A stretch of 54,411 nucleotides of DNA from Gammaproteobacteria bacterium (GTDB lineage Bacteria; Pseudomonadota; Gammaproteobacteria; Steroidobacterales; Steroidobacteraceae). Every line of letters begins with the position of its first letter. Positions within the stretch are counted from its first letter, which is position 1. The translations under genes were made by a program, and so were the position numbers. Below, piece by piece: positions 1-10,010 of the stretch. Under the pieces are notes generated by a model. It was given only the letters and a program-made list of their open reading frames with translations. It was not told the DNA's origin and did not search any database. The stretch is from positions 1-54,411 of the forward strand of contig JAGWPY010000175.1 in NCBI GenBank assembly GCA_028870275.1, read 5' to 3'.

Positions 1-1780
1 CGGCGAGGGCGGCGAGGATCCGGCGCGCTACGGCACCGAGAAGAACTCCAAGATCAAGCAGGTCGCCTCGGGGCGGTTCGGCGTGACGCCGGAGTATCTG
101 ATCAATGCCGAGGTCCTGCAGATCAAGGTCGCGCAGGGCGCCAAGCCCGGCGAGGGCGGGCAGCTCCCGGGGCACAAGGTCAACGAGATGATCGCGCGGC
201 TGCGCTTTGCGCGGCCCGGCGTCGGCCTGATCTCGCCGCCCCCTCACCACGACATCTATTCGATCGAGGACCTCGCGCAGCTGATCTTCGACCTCAAGCA
301 GGTCAATCCGCGCGCGCTGGTGTCGGTGAAGCTCGTTGCCGAGCCGGGCGTGGGCACGGTCGCCGCGGGTGTGGCCAAGGCCTATGCCGACCTCATCACG
401 ATCAGCGGCCACGACGGCGGAACGGGGGCGAGTCCGATCTCCTCGATCAAGTACGCGGGAACGCCCTGGGAACTCGGCCTCGCCGAGACTCACCAGACCT
501 TGCGCGCCAACGACCTTCGCCACCGCGTGCGGGTGCAGACCGACGGCGGCCTCAAGACCGGTCTCGACGTGATCAAGGCGGCGATCATCGGCGCCGAGAG
601 CTTCGGTTTCGGCACGGCGCCGATGGTGGCGCTCGGCTGCAAGTATCTGCGCATCTGCCACCTGAACAACTGCGCGACCGGCGTCGCGACCCAGCATGGG
701 GTGCTGCGCTCGAAGTACTTCATCGGTCTGCCCGAGATGGTGATCAACTATTTCCGCTTCGTCGCCGAGGAGTGCCGCGAGATCATGGCCTCGATCGGCG
801 TGCGCAGCATCGGCGAGCTGATCGGCCGCACCGATCTGCTCGAGATCCTGCCGGGCGAGACCGAAAAACAGCGCAAGCTCGACCTGAAGCCGCTCCTCGC
901 CAACAGCGCGCTGGTGAGCGACGCGCCGCAATGCTGCATCGATCCGCGCAACGAACCGTTCGACAAGGGCGAGCTCGCGGAGCGCATGGTCGCCGACATG
1001 CGCGCGGCGATCGCCGCGAAGTCCGGCGGGTCATTCAGCTATCCGATTCGCAACCACCATCGATCGATCGGTGCGCGCATCTCGGGCGAGATCGCCGGCC
1101 GCTGGGGCAACCATGGCATGAGCGACGCGCCGATCGTCGTGCGCCTCTCCGGCTGTGCGGGGCAGAGCTTCGGCGTCTGGAACGCCGGCGGCCTGCACCT
1201 GCATCTCGAGGGCGAGGCGAACGATTACGTCGGCAAGGGCATGGCCGACGGCCGCATCGTGATCAGGCCCCCGGCCGGATCGAGTTTCGTCGCCCGCGAG
1301 ACCATCATCATGGGCAATACCTGCCTGTACGGAGCGACCGGCGGCGAGCTCTTCGCGGCCGGCGTGGCCGGCGAGCGGTTCGCGGTGCGCAACTCCGGCG
1401 CGACCGCGGTGATCGAGGGGGCCGGGGATCATTGCTGCGAGTACATGACGGGGGGCGTGGTTTGCGTGCTCGGCCGCACCGGAGTGAACTTCGGTGCGGG
1501 ATTCACCGGCGGCTTCGCTTATGTGCTCGACCTGGAGCGCGACTTCGTCGACCGCTACAACCACGAGCTGATCGACATCCACCGGGTCTCGCCCGAGGGC
1601 ATGGGCAACCACGTCCAGCATCTGCATGGGCTGATCGAACAGCATGTGAATGAGACCGGCAGCGTCTGGGGCGAGCAGCTGCTCGGCGATTTCCGCAGCT
1701 TCATCGGCCGATTCTGGGTGGTCAAACCGAAGGCCGCCGCGATCGGCTCGCTGCTCGCGAACCTGCGCCGCGCCGCCTGA
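1..1780 (+). CDS. gltB: Glutamate synthase (NADPH) large subunit, C-terminal part
   Basis: The 5' end lies outside the window; the reading frame is open from base 2. The product forms glutamate from glutamine and 2-oxoglutarate in the cytoplasm together with GltD. The visible 592 residues start in the FMN-binding synthase domain ([18 protein letters not shown]) and contain the three cysteines of the [3Fe-4S] cluster at fragment residues 213, 219 and 224 (C-x5-C-x4-C followed by ATGVA). The C-terminal third is the Gly-rich GXGXG structural domain. gltD follows after 27 bp, the usual gltBD order. The family is about 1500 residues, so roughly two fifths of the gene is present. Identification is firm. 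Confidence 0.96.
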   Translation, partial: GEGGEDPARYGTEKNSKIKQVASGRFGVTPEYLINAEVLQIKVAQGAKPGEGGQLPGHKVNEMIARLRFARPGVGLISPPPHHDIYSIEDLAQLIFDLKQVNPRALVSVKLVAEPGVGTVAAGVAKAYADLITISGHDGGTGASPISSIKYAGTPWELGLAETHQTLRANDLRHRVRVQTDGGLKTGLDVIKAAIIGAESFGFGTAPMVALGCKYLRICHLNNCATGVATQHGVLRSKYFIGLPEMVINYFRFVAEECREIMASIGVRSIGELIGRTDLLEILPGETEKQRKLDLKPLLANSALVSDAPQCCIDPRNEPFDKGELAERMVADMRAAIAAKSGGSFSYPIRNHHRSIGARISGEIAGRWGNHGMSDAPIVVRLSGCAGQSFGVWNAGGLHLHLEGEANDYVGKGMADGRIVIRPPAGSSFVARETIIMGNTCLYGATGGELFAAGVAGERFAVRNSGATAVIEGAGDHCCEYMTGGVVCVLGRTGVNFGAGFTGGFAYVLDLERDFVDRYNHELIDIHRVSPEGMGNHVQHLHGLIEQHVNETGSVWGEQLLGDFRSFIGRFWVVKPKAAAIGSLLANLRRAA

Positions 1781-3223
<1,443 letters not shown>

Positions 3224-3242
3224 GGTTCCGGCCGGCGCAATC

Positions 3243-3782
3243 ATGATCCGCTGCGCGTTCCTCGACTCCCCGATCGGCCGGCTGCGGCTCGATGCGGCCG
3301 GGGATGCCCTGCTCGGCATCGTGCTCGACCCTGAAATCGTGCTCGACCCCGAAGCCGATGAGCGCCCCGCGGTCGGGGCCGCCGCGGTGAACGATCCGGG
3401 CTCGAGGACGCTGGCGGCCGCCGCGGCTCAGCTCGGCGAATATTTCGCGGGCCTGCGGCGCCACTTCGATCTGCCGCTCGCCCGGTGCGGAACCCCGTTC
3501 CAGCAGAGCGTCTGGCGTGCACTCGCCGAGATCCCCTTCGGCCACACGGCGAACTACGGCGAGATCGCCAGGCGCATCGGCCGCCCCGGCGCGGCGCGGG
3601 CCGTCGGTCTCGCCAACAACCGCAATCCCTGGCCGATCGTCGTGCCCTGTCATCGCGTGATCGGCGCCGACGGTTCGCTGGTCGGTTACGGCGGCGGGAT
3701 CGAACGCAAGCGCTGGTTGCTCGAATTCGAAACAATGGCCATCCCGCCGCGAACGGCCATGCCACCCGCCTTCCGACCGTGA
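3243..3782 (+). CDS. ogt: Methylated-DNA--[protein]-cysteine S-methyltransferase
   Basis: Suicide repair enzyme that moves the methyl group from O6-methylguanine to its own cysteine. The active-site motif PCHRVIG is intact with Cys136, and the winged-helix DNA-binding part (TPFQQSVWRALAEIPFGHTANYGEIA) precedes it. The 179-residue length is normal. ATG at 3243 is chosen because the protein then begins with the family-typical short N-terminal domain; an upstream in-frame start would run inside gltD. Residues 26-37 are a perfect tandem repeat of IVLDPE, caused by an 18-bp duplication. It follows gltD by 19 bp and may be read through from it. Confidence 0.93.
   Translation: MIRCAFLDSPIGRLRLDAAGDALLGIVLDPEIVLDPEADERPAVGAAAVNDPGSRTLAAAAAQLGEYFAGLRRHFDLPLARCGTPFQQSVWRALAEIPFGHTANYGEIARRIGRPGAARAVGLANNRNPWPIVVPCHRVIGADGSLVGYGGGIERKRWLLEFETMAIPPRTAMPPAFRP
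3318..3353 (+). repeat. 18-bp tandem duplication inside ogt
   Basis: Two adjacent 18-bp copies (3318-3335 and 3336-3353) differ at one base and encode IVLDPE twice. The duplication is in frame and lies in the non-catalytic N-terminal domain. Confidence 0.9.
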
Positions 3783-3784
3783 AA

Positions 3785-3803
3785 GGTCACAAAATCGTCA
3801 ACG
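3785..3803 (+). promoter_or_regulatory. PHO-box-like direct repeat upstream of the response regulator
   Basis: GTCAC at 3786-3790 is repeated as GTCAA at 3797-3801, exactly 11 bp apart with an A-rich spacer. PhoB-type OmpR-family regulators bind 7-bp direct repeats with an 11-bp period. The gene immediately downstream encodes a PhoB-type regulator, so autoregulation is plausible but inferred only from spacing and sequence. Confidence 0.35.
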
Positions 3804-3831
3804 TATTGTAAGAAGAGGAATCTTTAATCGG

Positions 3832-4554
3832 TTGGCTGTGATTTCCGCCAATCGAAATAAGAATCTGGTCTACATCGTCGACCGGGATGTGGCGATCGTC
3901 GAGGCATTGCGACAGAAGCTCACGTCCGTCGGATTCGAGACACGCGCCATCGGCGATGTGGGTCAGGCGATCACGGCGATCGTCGAGAATGCCCCGCATC
4001 TGGTGATCATTGACTGGAATATGCCGGGGCTCGCGGCGCTCGAAGTGATTCAGACGGTACGCAAGTTGCGCTCACGCGACCGCGGTCGACTGATCATCCT
4101 GTCGGCATTGTCGGGCGAACAGGACGTCGTCAACGGGCTGAATCTTGGAGCGGACGACTACATCGTCAAACCCTTCTCCGTCCGCGAAGTGGTGGCTCGC
4201 GTCTCCGCCGTTCTGCGCGTCTTGCCGCGTGCGGAGCAACGTTCGGTACTGACCGTGGATGAGGTCGTGCTCGACCTCAATAACTACCAGGTGACCGCCA
4301 GGGGACAGTCCCTCAGCATGCGCAGTGTGGAATTCCGCTTGCTCGAGTTTCTGATGCTGTACGCCGGCAGAACCTTCAATCGCCATCAGCTCCTCAATCA
4401 GGTTTGGGGCGCGGATTCGACGGTCGACGAGCGCACGGTCGATGTCAACGTGCAGCGGCTTCGCAAGATCCTCGCCCGATCGGGATGCGAAAGCTACATC
4501 CAAACGATTCGCGGCTTCGGTTATCGGTTCGCCTCACCTGACCGCGTGGGGTGA
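3832..4554 (+). CDS. PhoB/OmpR-family response regulator (orphan)
   Basis: A 240-residue two-domain transcription regulator. The receiver domain (about residues 12-125) has the acidic pair near D17/D19, phosphoacceptor D61 (LVIIDWNMPG) and the conserved K113 (IVKPF). The C-terminal winged-helix domain (about 142-235) ends in the typical TIRGFGYRF. The start is uncertain: TTG 3832 sits 11 nt after a GAGGAA ribosome site, while GTG 3838 is the alternative. No histidine kinase is adjacent, so its partner is encoded elsewhere. It most resembles PhoB, but a phosphate role is not proven; a PstS-like gene lies 4 kb downstream. Confidence 0.9.
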   Translation: MAVISANRNKNLVYIVDRDVAIVEALRQKLTSVGFETRAIGDVGQAITAIVENAPHLVIIDWNMPGLAALEVIQTVRKLRSRDRGRLIILSALSGEQDVVNGLNLGADDYIVKPFSVREVVARVSAVLRVLPRAEQRSVLTVDEVVLDLNNYQVTARGQSLSMRSVEFRLLEFLMLYAGRTFNRHQLLNQVWGADSTVDERTVDVNVQRLRKILARSGCESYIQTIRGFGYRFASPDRVG

Positions 4555-4633
4555 CCGTCGAGAACGGCTCGGCCGACGTTCGGCTGATCTCCTGTGGCGA
4601 CCTCGATCAATCCGCCGTAACTGTCCCGGCTGT

Positions 4634-4648
4634 CAAGAAAAATTCTTG
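4634..4648. repeat. Short perfect inverted repeat between the regulator and metallophosphoesterase genes
   Basis: CAAGAA-AAA-TTCTTG, 6-bp arms with a 3-nt spacer. No T tract follows immediately, so it is not a convincing terminator; it could be a protein-binding site ahead of the gene at 4721. Confidence 0.4.
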
Positions 4649-4652
4649 CCGA

Positions 4653-4671
4653 TTTCACCGGATCGTCACAC
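4653..4671 (+). promoter_or_regulatory. 11-bp-spaced TCAC direct repeat upstream of the metallophosphoesterase
   Basis: TTCAC at 4654-4658 and GTCAC at 4665-4669 are 11 bp apart, the same geometry as the repeats at 3785 and 50822. A CCTAGG hexamer follows at 4683. A PhoB-like operator is a reasonable guess. Confidence 0.35.
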
Positions 4672-4720
4672 CCGGACGCGAGCCTAGGCGCACGCGTTGA
4701 GGTCAGGAAGGTCCAATCAC

Positions 4721-5530
4721 ATGCTCGAACAGAACCGCCCGGCGCCGATTCGAGTCCGTTCGGTCTTCATCTCCGACGTGCATCTCGGTTTCAAGGGCTG
4801 CAGCGCCGATCTGCTGCTGGAATTCCTGCACAGCGTCGAGATGGACTACCTCTTTCTGGTAGGCGACATCATCGACGTCTGGAGCATGAAGAAGACCATG
4901 TTCTGGCCGCAGGAACACAACAACGTGGTCCGCACGATCCTCGGCAAGGCGAAGCGCGGCACGCGGGTGATCTACGTGCCGGGCAACCACGACGAAGTCT
5001 TCCGCGAGTTCGACGGCGCGGTGTTCGGCAACCTGGAGATCCACCGCGAGTACCTGCACACCGCGGCCGACGGCCGCCGGATGTTGCTGCTTCACGGCGA
5101 CGAATTCGACAGCGTCGTCAAGTGCAGCCCCTGGCTCGCGAAACTCGGCAGCGACATCTACGACTTGCTGCTCGCGCTGAATCCCTACATCAATTGGGTA
5201 CGCCGCAAACTCAACCGGCCGCACTGGTCGCTTGCCGCGTATCTCAAGCACAAGGCGAAGACCGCCGTGCAGTACATCGGCAGCTTCGAGGATGCCGTCG
5301 CCCAGGCCGCGCGCAAGCGTGGCGTCGACACCGTGGTCTGCGGCCACATCCATCACGCCGAGATCCGCCAGATCGATGGTGTGACCTATTGCAACGACGG
5401 CGACTGGGTCGAGAGTTGCTCCTCCCTGGTCGAGGACATGAACGGCGCATTGCGGCTGATCGACTGGCCGGTCCTACGAGCCCAGCGCGACGCTCCGGTC
5501 ATGGCACTGCCGATCGGACAGGCGGCGTGA
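4721..5530 (+). CDS. LpxH-like metallophosphoesterase (UDP-2,3-diacylglucosamine diphosphatase family)
   Basis: A 269-residue calcineurin-like phosphoesterase. All metal-binding motifs are visible: SDVHLG (D19, H21), GD-x2-D (D49), GNHDE (N89, H90), HGDEFD and GHIHHAE. The family includes LpxH, which cleaves UDP-2,3-diacylglucosamine to lipid X in lipid A synthesis, and related enzymes of unclear substrate. ATG 4721 is chosen because AGGAAGG lies about 9 nt upstream; a TTG at 4697 has no such site. It stands alone between a response regulator and small ORFs, so context does not settle its substrate. A second lpxH elsewhere would argue for a different role. Confidence 0.82.
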   Translation: MLEQNRPAPIRVRSVFISDVHLGFKGCSADLLLEFLHSVEMDYLFLVGDIIDVWSMKKTMFWPQEHNNVVRTILGKAKRGTRVIYVPGNHDEVFREFDGAVFGNLEIHREYLHTAADGRRMLLLHGDEFDSVVKCSPWLAKLGSDIYDLLLALNPYINWVRRKLNRPHWSLAAYLKHKAKTAVQYIGSFEDAVAQAARKRGVDTVVCGHIHHAEIRQIDGVTYCNDGDWVESCSSLVEDMNGALRLIDWPVLRAQRDAPVMALPIGQAA

Positions 5531-5885
5531 ACGGGCGGCCGCCAATCGACGCGGGCTGGCCGCATCGGCCGCCGATGCGCATCTCGCGGCGTGGTGTGGC
5601 CCCGCAAGACGGACCGAGCATGCGCGCCGCGCTGGACTGGAGCGCGCCCTGGCATCGTCTCAACCGTCGCCTCGCCGAACAGGCGGCGAGAATCGATCCT
5701 CGCCAGGTCCGCACGGCTCCCCGCGCGTCGAACTCGGTCGCATGGATCCTGCGCGCACCGGCCGGCGTACCGCAAGGTTCCGCGAGGTTTTCCTGACCCT
5801 CCGTCCCGGGCCTGTAAGAAAACCGCCAAGCCGTTGTCCGCGAACCGTCATCTTCGATCGGCAACATCGGGCCATCGCTGGAAGA
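5531..5885. other. Intergenic region without a supported gene
   Basis: 355 bp between the metallophosphoesterase and a small ORF. Open frames here lack ribosome sites and recognisable products. The only structure seen is the palindrome at 5561-5579. Confidence 0.5.
5561..5579. repeat. 19-bp palindrome downstream of the metallophosphoesterase
   Basis: Arms of 9 bp around a single central base (CGCATCGGC-C-GCCGATGCG), 30 bp after the stop codon. No T run follows, so it is not a standard intrinsic terminator; a binding site or transcript-stabilising hairpin is possible. Confidence 0.55.
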
Positions 5886-6155
5886 ATGTGTATTGCGGTG
5901 ACCCTGATGAACACGACGAAGACCAAGAGCCTGGATGCGGACCTGCAGATCTCGGTGCTCGAGCGGGAGTGGCGCAGCGCCTACGAGGCGAGCATCGCCG
6001 CCCGTGCGCAATACCAGGTGCTCGCGCGCCAACAGGGCGTGAGCGCGGAAAGCCTCGATCATGCACTCGAGCGACTCGATCGAGCTGAGGCCCAGAAGGC
6101 GAAGATCATGCTCAAGATCGAGCAGCTCGAGGATACCCTGTTGACGTTTGGCTGA
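5886..6155 (+). CDS. Small coiled-coil protein, paralogue of the next gene
   Basis: About 82-89 residues, almost wholly helical and charged, with heptad-like spacing (LEREWRSAYEASIAARAQYQVLA, then EQLEDTLL at the end). Starts are possible at 5886, 5898 (GTG) or 5907 (ATG, giving MNTTKTK); none has a strong ribosome site. It shares the pattern I-x-LE-x2-W-x2-A-x2-A-x-AAR-x4-VL with the protein at 6174, which suggests a tandem duplication. Cytoplasmic, no signal peptide or membrane segment. I do not recognise the family. Confidence 0.6.
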   Translation: MCIAVTLMNTTKTKSLDADLQISVLEREWRSAYEASIAARAQYQVLARQQGVSAESLDHALERLDRAEAQKAKIMLKIEQLEDTLLTFG

Positions 6156-6173
6156 AGCCGGGGGGGCATTGCC

Positions 6174-6461
6174 ATGGGTGAACTGCCGCGGTCCGACGAC
6201 GATGCACAGTCCGGAATTCTCGAGCGCCGCTGGTTCGCCGCGATGAGCGCGGCGTCGGCGGCGCGCAGCGAATGCGAGGTCCTGCTCGAAGCGATTGCCG
6301 AATTCAGGGCGCGCTGGAGCGAGGCGCGAACGCGCTTGCTGCATTTGGAGCGGGTCCGCGATTCCCTCGGCGAGGAGATCGCTCTGGCCGACGCGGGATC
6401 GGATCGCCCCGTCCCCGGGGGCGCACCCTTCCATGCGCTGGACCGTTGCGCGGCCGCGTAA
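6174..6461 (+). CDS. Small coiled-coil protein, paralogue of the previous gene
   Basis: 95 residues, ATG 18 bp after the preceding stop with a G-rich stretch just upstream. The core (ILERRWFAAMSAASAARSEC followed by a long Arg/Glu-rich helix) aligns by eye with the protein encoded at 5886. The last 20 residues are low-complexity. The two probably form one transcription unit. No catalytic motif, signal peptide or membrane helix. Function unknown. Confidence 0.55.
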   Translation: MGELPRSDDDAQSGILERRWFAAMSAASAARSECEVLLEAIAEFRARWSEARTRLLHLERVRDSLGEEIALADAGSDRPVPGGAPFHALDRCAAA

Positions 6462-6960
6462 CGCGCGAGGTGCCGCGCGCACGCCCGGCATCCCGCTGTC
6501 GACGCACGACGCGCCGCCATTCGGAATCCCGATCGGCCGGATGGTGTTGATCACCATCCCGGCGACGTTCAGTCTCGCCTTCCTGTTGATGTGGCATGGG
6601 CAAAGCGCGGCCACTCGCCCGCCGGACGCGGGCCCTGTCCCGTCCGGCGCACCCCGGCCGGGATTCCCGGCGCAGGAGCAGGCAGCGGCGGTCGATGCCC
6701 CGGACCGGTCGCGGCGCATGGTTCCCCCGCCGGCGATGCCGGCGCTCGGCGGCACCAGTCCTGCGACGGCTGCCATGCCCATGGCCGACGAGTCGCCCGG
6801 CGGGATCCTCAACGACGGGCGGCGACCGACGCCCGGTATGCCCCCACGACAATATTCCTTCGCGCATCCATTTGCCGAGCCGGTTCCCGCCGAGCCGAGC
6901 GATCCGGCCCTGCGCGCACTCGATCGCGGGGGGAAACGGCCGCGCGTGCCGCCCAACTGA
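6433..6960 (+). CDS. Doubtful Pro/Ala-rich protein with one membrane segment
   Basis: 175 residues from the ATG at 6433, overlapping the previous gene by 29 bp. One hydrophobic stretch is present (MVLITIPATFSLAFLLMW, starting at 6541), followed by a long Pro/Ala/Gly/Arg-rich tail without motifs. A shorter start at 6541 is possible. No clear ribosome site. The hydrophobic helix and the tight arrangement favour a real gene; the biased tail could equally arise by chance in GC-rich DNA. Confidence 0.35.
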   Translation: MRWTVARPRNARGAARTPGIPLSTHDAPPFGIPIGRMVLITIPATFSLAFLLMWHGQSAATRPPDAGPVPSGAPRPGFPAQEQAAAVDAPDRSRRMVPPPAMPALGGTSPATAAMPMADESPGGILNDGRRPTPGMPPRQYSFAHPFAEPVPAEPSDPALRALDRGGKRPRVPPN

Positions 6961-7351
6961 ACAGCGCCGGTCAAGCGTCTCGCCCCACAAGCGTCTCGCC
7001 GCGGCCTTGATCCACACGCGGTTGTGCGCACCGCGGCGCGCCAAGCCACGGACCCTGGAATTTCAATACGTTAAATAGCTCATGTGGGTCCGTTCTCATG
7101 TCGCGGAAAGTTCATTCGCGATTCCCCGCCCTGACACATACGCAAGGCATTGTGACGCAAGTCGCATCGAGCCCCGTGGCTTCTGTGAACTCGTCGGTAG
7201 ACGCGCCCAAGCAGACGCATCGGCGCGTCCCCGCGAGCGGCCCTGAGTGCCGTCCGCGCAGGCTTGCCGCGAGGTCCGCGCGGAGCTCCATGCCGCGCCC
7301 TTTTTTTTGGCTCTGGGAAATTTTGGTCTTTTCAACCTCTGGGAGAACGCA
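6961..7351. other. Intergenic region ahead of the VPLPA-CTERM gene
   Basis: 391 bp with no convincing gene. It includes relatively AT-rich stretches near 7060-7085 and 7301-7335 and the terminator-like hairpin at 7278-7308. It probably holds the promoter or leader of the gene at 7352. Confidence 0.5.
7278..7308 (+). terminator. Terminator-like hairpin with T8 in the leader of the VPLPA-CTERM gene
   Basis: GCGCGG (7278-7283) pairs with CCGCGC (7293-7298) around a 9-nt loop, followed after two bases by eight Ts (7301-7308). It ends 43 bp before the start codon at 7352, so it either terminates upstream transcription or acts as a leader attenuator. Confidence 0.5.
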
Positions 7352-8182
7352 ATGAAAGCGATGATCAAGCCTTTCGCCGCCGCCGTCAGCCTCGCGCTGG
7401 CTTCCGCTGCGGCCCATGCGCAACTTGCTACGCCGGGATTTGGCACGACGGCGCCGGCCAACACCCAGCTCATGCTGGCCATCTGGGACAACAACGACGC
7501 CGCGTCGCAGATCGTCACCCTGAACTACACCTACGCCGATCTCACCACCGGCTTCAACCCGACCTCGCCCGCCTCGCCTTACACGCTCGCGACCAACCCC
7601 TCGACCGGCACCGGCAGCGTCTATCAGCTGAACTTCGGCACGGTGCCCGGCTGGTCGACCAACTTCGCCAACCCGACGACTCAGAACACGCAATATCTGC
7701 TCGGTGCGATGAACGCGATCCCAGGCAATGCCTACGACGTGACCAGCGTGTCGGCGCCGGTATTGAACAGCAATCTGCAGGCCGACGTGGTCAACGCCCT
7801 CAGCCAGGAGGTCACCAGCTGGGCACAGGTGGCCGGAACGGCCGGTTCGTACTTCGACGCGACCGGTGGGACGCTCCTGTCGATCAATAGCGCCACGAGC
7901 TATTACCAGAGCGGAACCATGCAAACCGTGACCCAGCAGTTCGGCGCCGCGGTCGGCACCGCGCTCAATTTCTACAACGTTGGTCAGGTGCCGCGCGGTC
8001 AGGCGAGCGCGCCGGTCTCCGCGTTCGCGGGCTTCTTCTACCTGAGCTCGACCGGACAGCTGACTTACAACATTCCGGCTGCGGTCTCGGCCGTGCCGCT
8101 GCCGGCCGCGGTCTGGCTGCTGGCCTCGGGCGTCGCGGGCCTCGGTGCGATCGGCCGCCGCCGTCGCATCGAAGTGGCCTGA
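7352..8182 (+). CDS. VPLPA-CTERM sorting-signal secreted protein
   Basis: 276 residues. A signal peptide (about residues 1-23, ending AAAHA) is followed by a Ser/Thr/Asn/Gly-rich body. The C-terminal sorting signal is textbook: VPLPAA at residues 248-253, a hydrophobic helix (VWLLASGVAGLGAI) and a basic tail (GRRRR). This is the VPLPA-CTERM class recognised by exosortase XrtD, which is the best call for the gene at 47552. The protein is expected to be cut at the motif and released or anchored outside the cell. ATG 7352 has GGGAG 8 nt upstream; the body matches no enzyme I know. Confidence 0.88.
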   Translation: MKAMIKPFAAAVSLALASAAAHAQLATPGFGTTAPANTQLMLAIWDNNDAASQIVTLNYTYADLTTGFNPTSPASPYTLATNPSTGTGSVYQLNFGTVPGWSTNFANPTTQNTQYLLGAMNAIPGNAYDVTSVSAPVLNSNLQADVVNALSQEVTSWAQVAGTAGSYFDATGGTLLSINSATSYYQSGTMQTVTQQFGAAVGTALNFYNVGQVPRGQASAPVSAFAGFFYLSSTGQLTYNIPAAVSAVPLPAAVWLLASGVAGLGAIGRRRRIEVA

Positions 8183-8251
8183 TCGGGCGGGAGCCTCGAC
8201 CGGAACCGACCCTCGGAAAGAATCGTTAACCACAGTTACGGAGTATTACGC

Positions 8252-9892
8252 ATGAATTCCCTGAAGAAGTGCATCTCGTACGCGCTCGCCGCGGCTGCCG
8301 CCGCCGGCGTGTACACGAACGCGAACGCGCTGCCGATCAGCAACTACGCGAGCAACGCGAGCACCAATGTCAATGTCTATCTCAGCGGCTCGACGGCGAT
8401 CGACAACACGCTGCTCAACGAGACCATCGAGACCACGGCGCCGGGCGGCATCTGCCAGGCCGGCACCCTCGACGTCTATTACATCGGCACCTCGGCGACC
8501 AGCTACACGAACCGCATGTTCTACTGCTCCGCTTCGGCGCAGTCCGGTCTCGCTGCGGGCACGCCGCTGGCGATCTTCAAGGAATCGAACGTGGGCTCGG
8601 CGAACGGAGTGCAGCCGCTGATCTCGGCGGCGCAGGGCGCCGCCCCTGCCATTCAGTTCATCAACCCGGCGGCAATTGCTGCGGACGGCAGCTGTGCAAC
8701 CGCCGCTACGGTGGCGGCGGGGGCGAACACGGCCTCCTACACCAACCACACCGGCTGCAATGCCGCGGATACCAGCGCGCAGACGCCGACCGGCGGCTTC
8801 GCGGACGTGGAAGCGAACATTCTGCGCGATGCGAACGGCAATGCGTTCAACAACATCCAGGTCGGTCAGTACCTGAAATTGACGCCGGACATCGACGTGG
8901 TCTGGGCGATCGCGGTCACGAAGAACTTCTACTATGCGCTGCAGGCGGCCGAACACCTCGCCGACGGCACGGTGATCGCGAGCTGCAACGTCGCCAACAA
9001 CGACGCCGCGGCCTGCACGCCGTCGCTGACGAAGGCGCAGATCGCCGGAATCTTCAGCGGCAATCTGGTCGACTCGCGTGAGCTCGGCGTGGCGAACGGC
9101 ACGACCGGCGACACCGGACTCTACCTGTGCCGCCGCGACAAGGGTTCGGGCACCGAAGCTTCGTTCGAGGCCTACTTCCTCGGACAGCGCTGCAGCTCGT
9201 TGGTCAACGCGCCGATGCTGAACGAAGCCACCTCGACCACCGACGTCAACTATCCGTTCGTGTGGGCGAACCCGAGCACGAGCAGCATCCGCAAGTGCCT
9301 GCAGGGCTTCTTCGCCGGTGCCACCACGCTCAGCGCTTACTACACCGCGGGTCTGACCTATACGACCGCCGGCAACCAGTACGCGATCGGCATCATGAGC
9401 TCGGAGGTCAAGCCGACCGACATCTCGGGCGCGGGCGATTCCTACCGCCTCGTCGCGATCGACGGCGTCCTGCCGACGCTCGCGAACGCGATCAACGGCT
9501 TCTACCCCTACTGGTCCTCGGGTGCGGCCTATCAGGTGAAGGCGGGCTTCGCGGGCGCGCCGAGCGGCGCGCCGCTGACGGTGCTCAATAACGTGGTCAA
9601 GCTGCTCGGTGAGCCGGCCTGGCTCGCGCAGAGCGATGCGACCTATGTGAACACCGCGCCGTTCCTGCACGGCGGCGACCTCGCCCCGGCCGATCAGTAC
9701 TTCGCGTCCAATCCGCCGACGCTGCCCGCGACCAACGCGTCGTCGCTGGTGACGCCGACCAATGCCTTCACGAAGAACGGCAGCAACTGCAATACGCCGA
9801 TTCCGAAGGGCGGTGCGACGGCGATTACCGTGCTGCAGTCGCCGACCGAAGGCGTGTTGCTCGGCACGGGCGGGGTGAACCCGACCAACTAA
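8252..9892 (+). CDS. Secreted PstS-like substrate-binding protein, Cys-rich
   Basis: 546 residues with an N-terminal signal peptide (AAAAAAGVYTNANA). The mature protein starts with NVYLSGSTAIDNTLL, resembling the GSTA/GSGA phosphate-binding loop of PstS-type periplasmic proteins, and has other type-2 periplasmic-binding-like stretches (LAIFKESNVGSANGVQPL, CRRDKGSGTEASFEAYFLG). No ABC permease or ATPase is encoded nearby. It has about a dozen cysteines, many in pairs, unusual for PstS and suggesting disulfides. RBS CGGAG 8 nt before ATG. A strong terminator follows. The position next to the TPS/TonB operon suggests a partner role there, not classical phosphate import; this is inference. Confidence 0.75.
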   Translation: MNSLKKCISYALAAAAAAGVYTNANALPISNYASNASTNVNVYLSGSTAIDNTLLNETIETTAPGGICQAGTLDVYYIGTSATSYTNRMFYCSASAQSGLAAGTPLAIFKESNVGSANGVQPLISAAQGAAPAIQFINPAAIAADGSCATAATVAAGANTASYTNHTGCNAADTSAQTPTGGFADVEANILRDANGNAFNNIQVGQYLKLTPDIDVVWAIAVTKNFYYALQAAEHLADGTVIASCNVANNDAAACTPSLTKAQIAGIFSGNLVDSRELGVANGTTGDTGLYLCRRDKGSGTEASFEAYFLGQRCSSLVNAPMLNEATSTTDVNYPFVWANPSTSSIRKCLQGFFAGATTLSAYYTAGLTYTTAGNQYAIGIMSSEVKPTDISGAGDSYRLVAIDGVLPTLANAINGFYPYWSSGAAYQVKAGFAGAPSGAPLTVLNNVVKLLGEPAWLAQSDATYVNTAPFLHGGDLAPADQYFASNPPTLPATNASSLVTPTNAFTKNGSNCNTPIPKGGATAITVLQSPTEGVLLGTGGVNPTN

Positions 9893-9938
9893 GAGAGCTT
9901 CGGCCCATCGTTGCTGCGATCCGTTGAGCGCAGTACCT

Positions 9939-9974
9939 GGCGGCGCGTCGGCAAAACCGGCGCGCCGCCTTTTT
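9939..9974 (+). terminator. Intrinsic terminator after the PstS-like gene
   Basis: GGCGGCGCG (9939-9947) pairs with CGCGCCGCC (9961-9969), with a further 3-bp inner stem and an A-rich loop, followed by TTTTT. It separates the PstS-like gene from the TPS operon and argues against any tpsB start upstream of 9975. Confidence 0.9.
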
Positions 9975-10010
9975 CGTGACAAGGACCGCGCCACCAATGA
10001 CGGGAACTGC

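Noticed and set aside
9924-10010. Upstream start for tpsB at 9924
   Set aside because: It would place a strong intrinsic terminator (9939-9974) inside the coding sequence and bury the signal peptide that begins at 10011.
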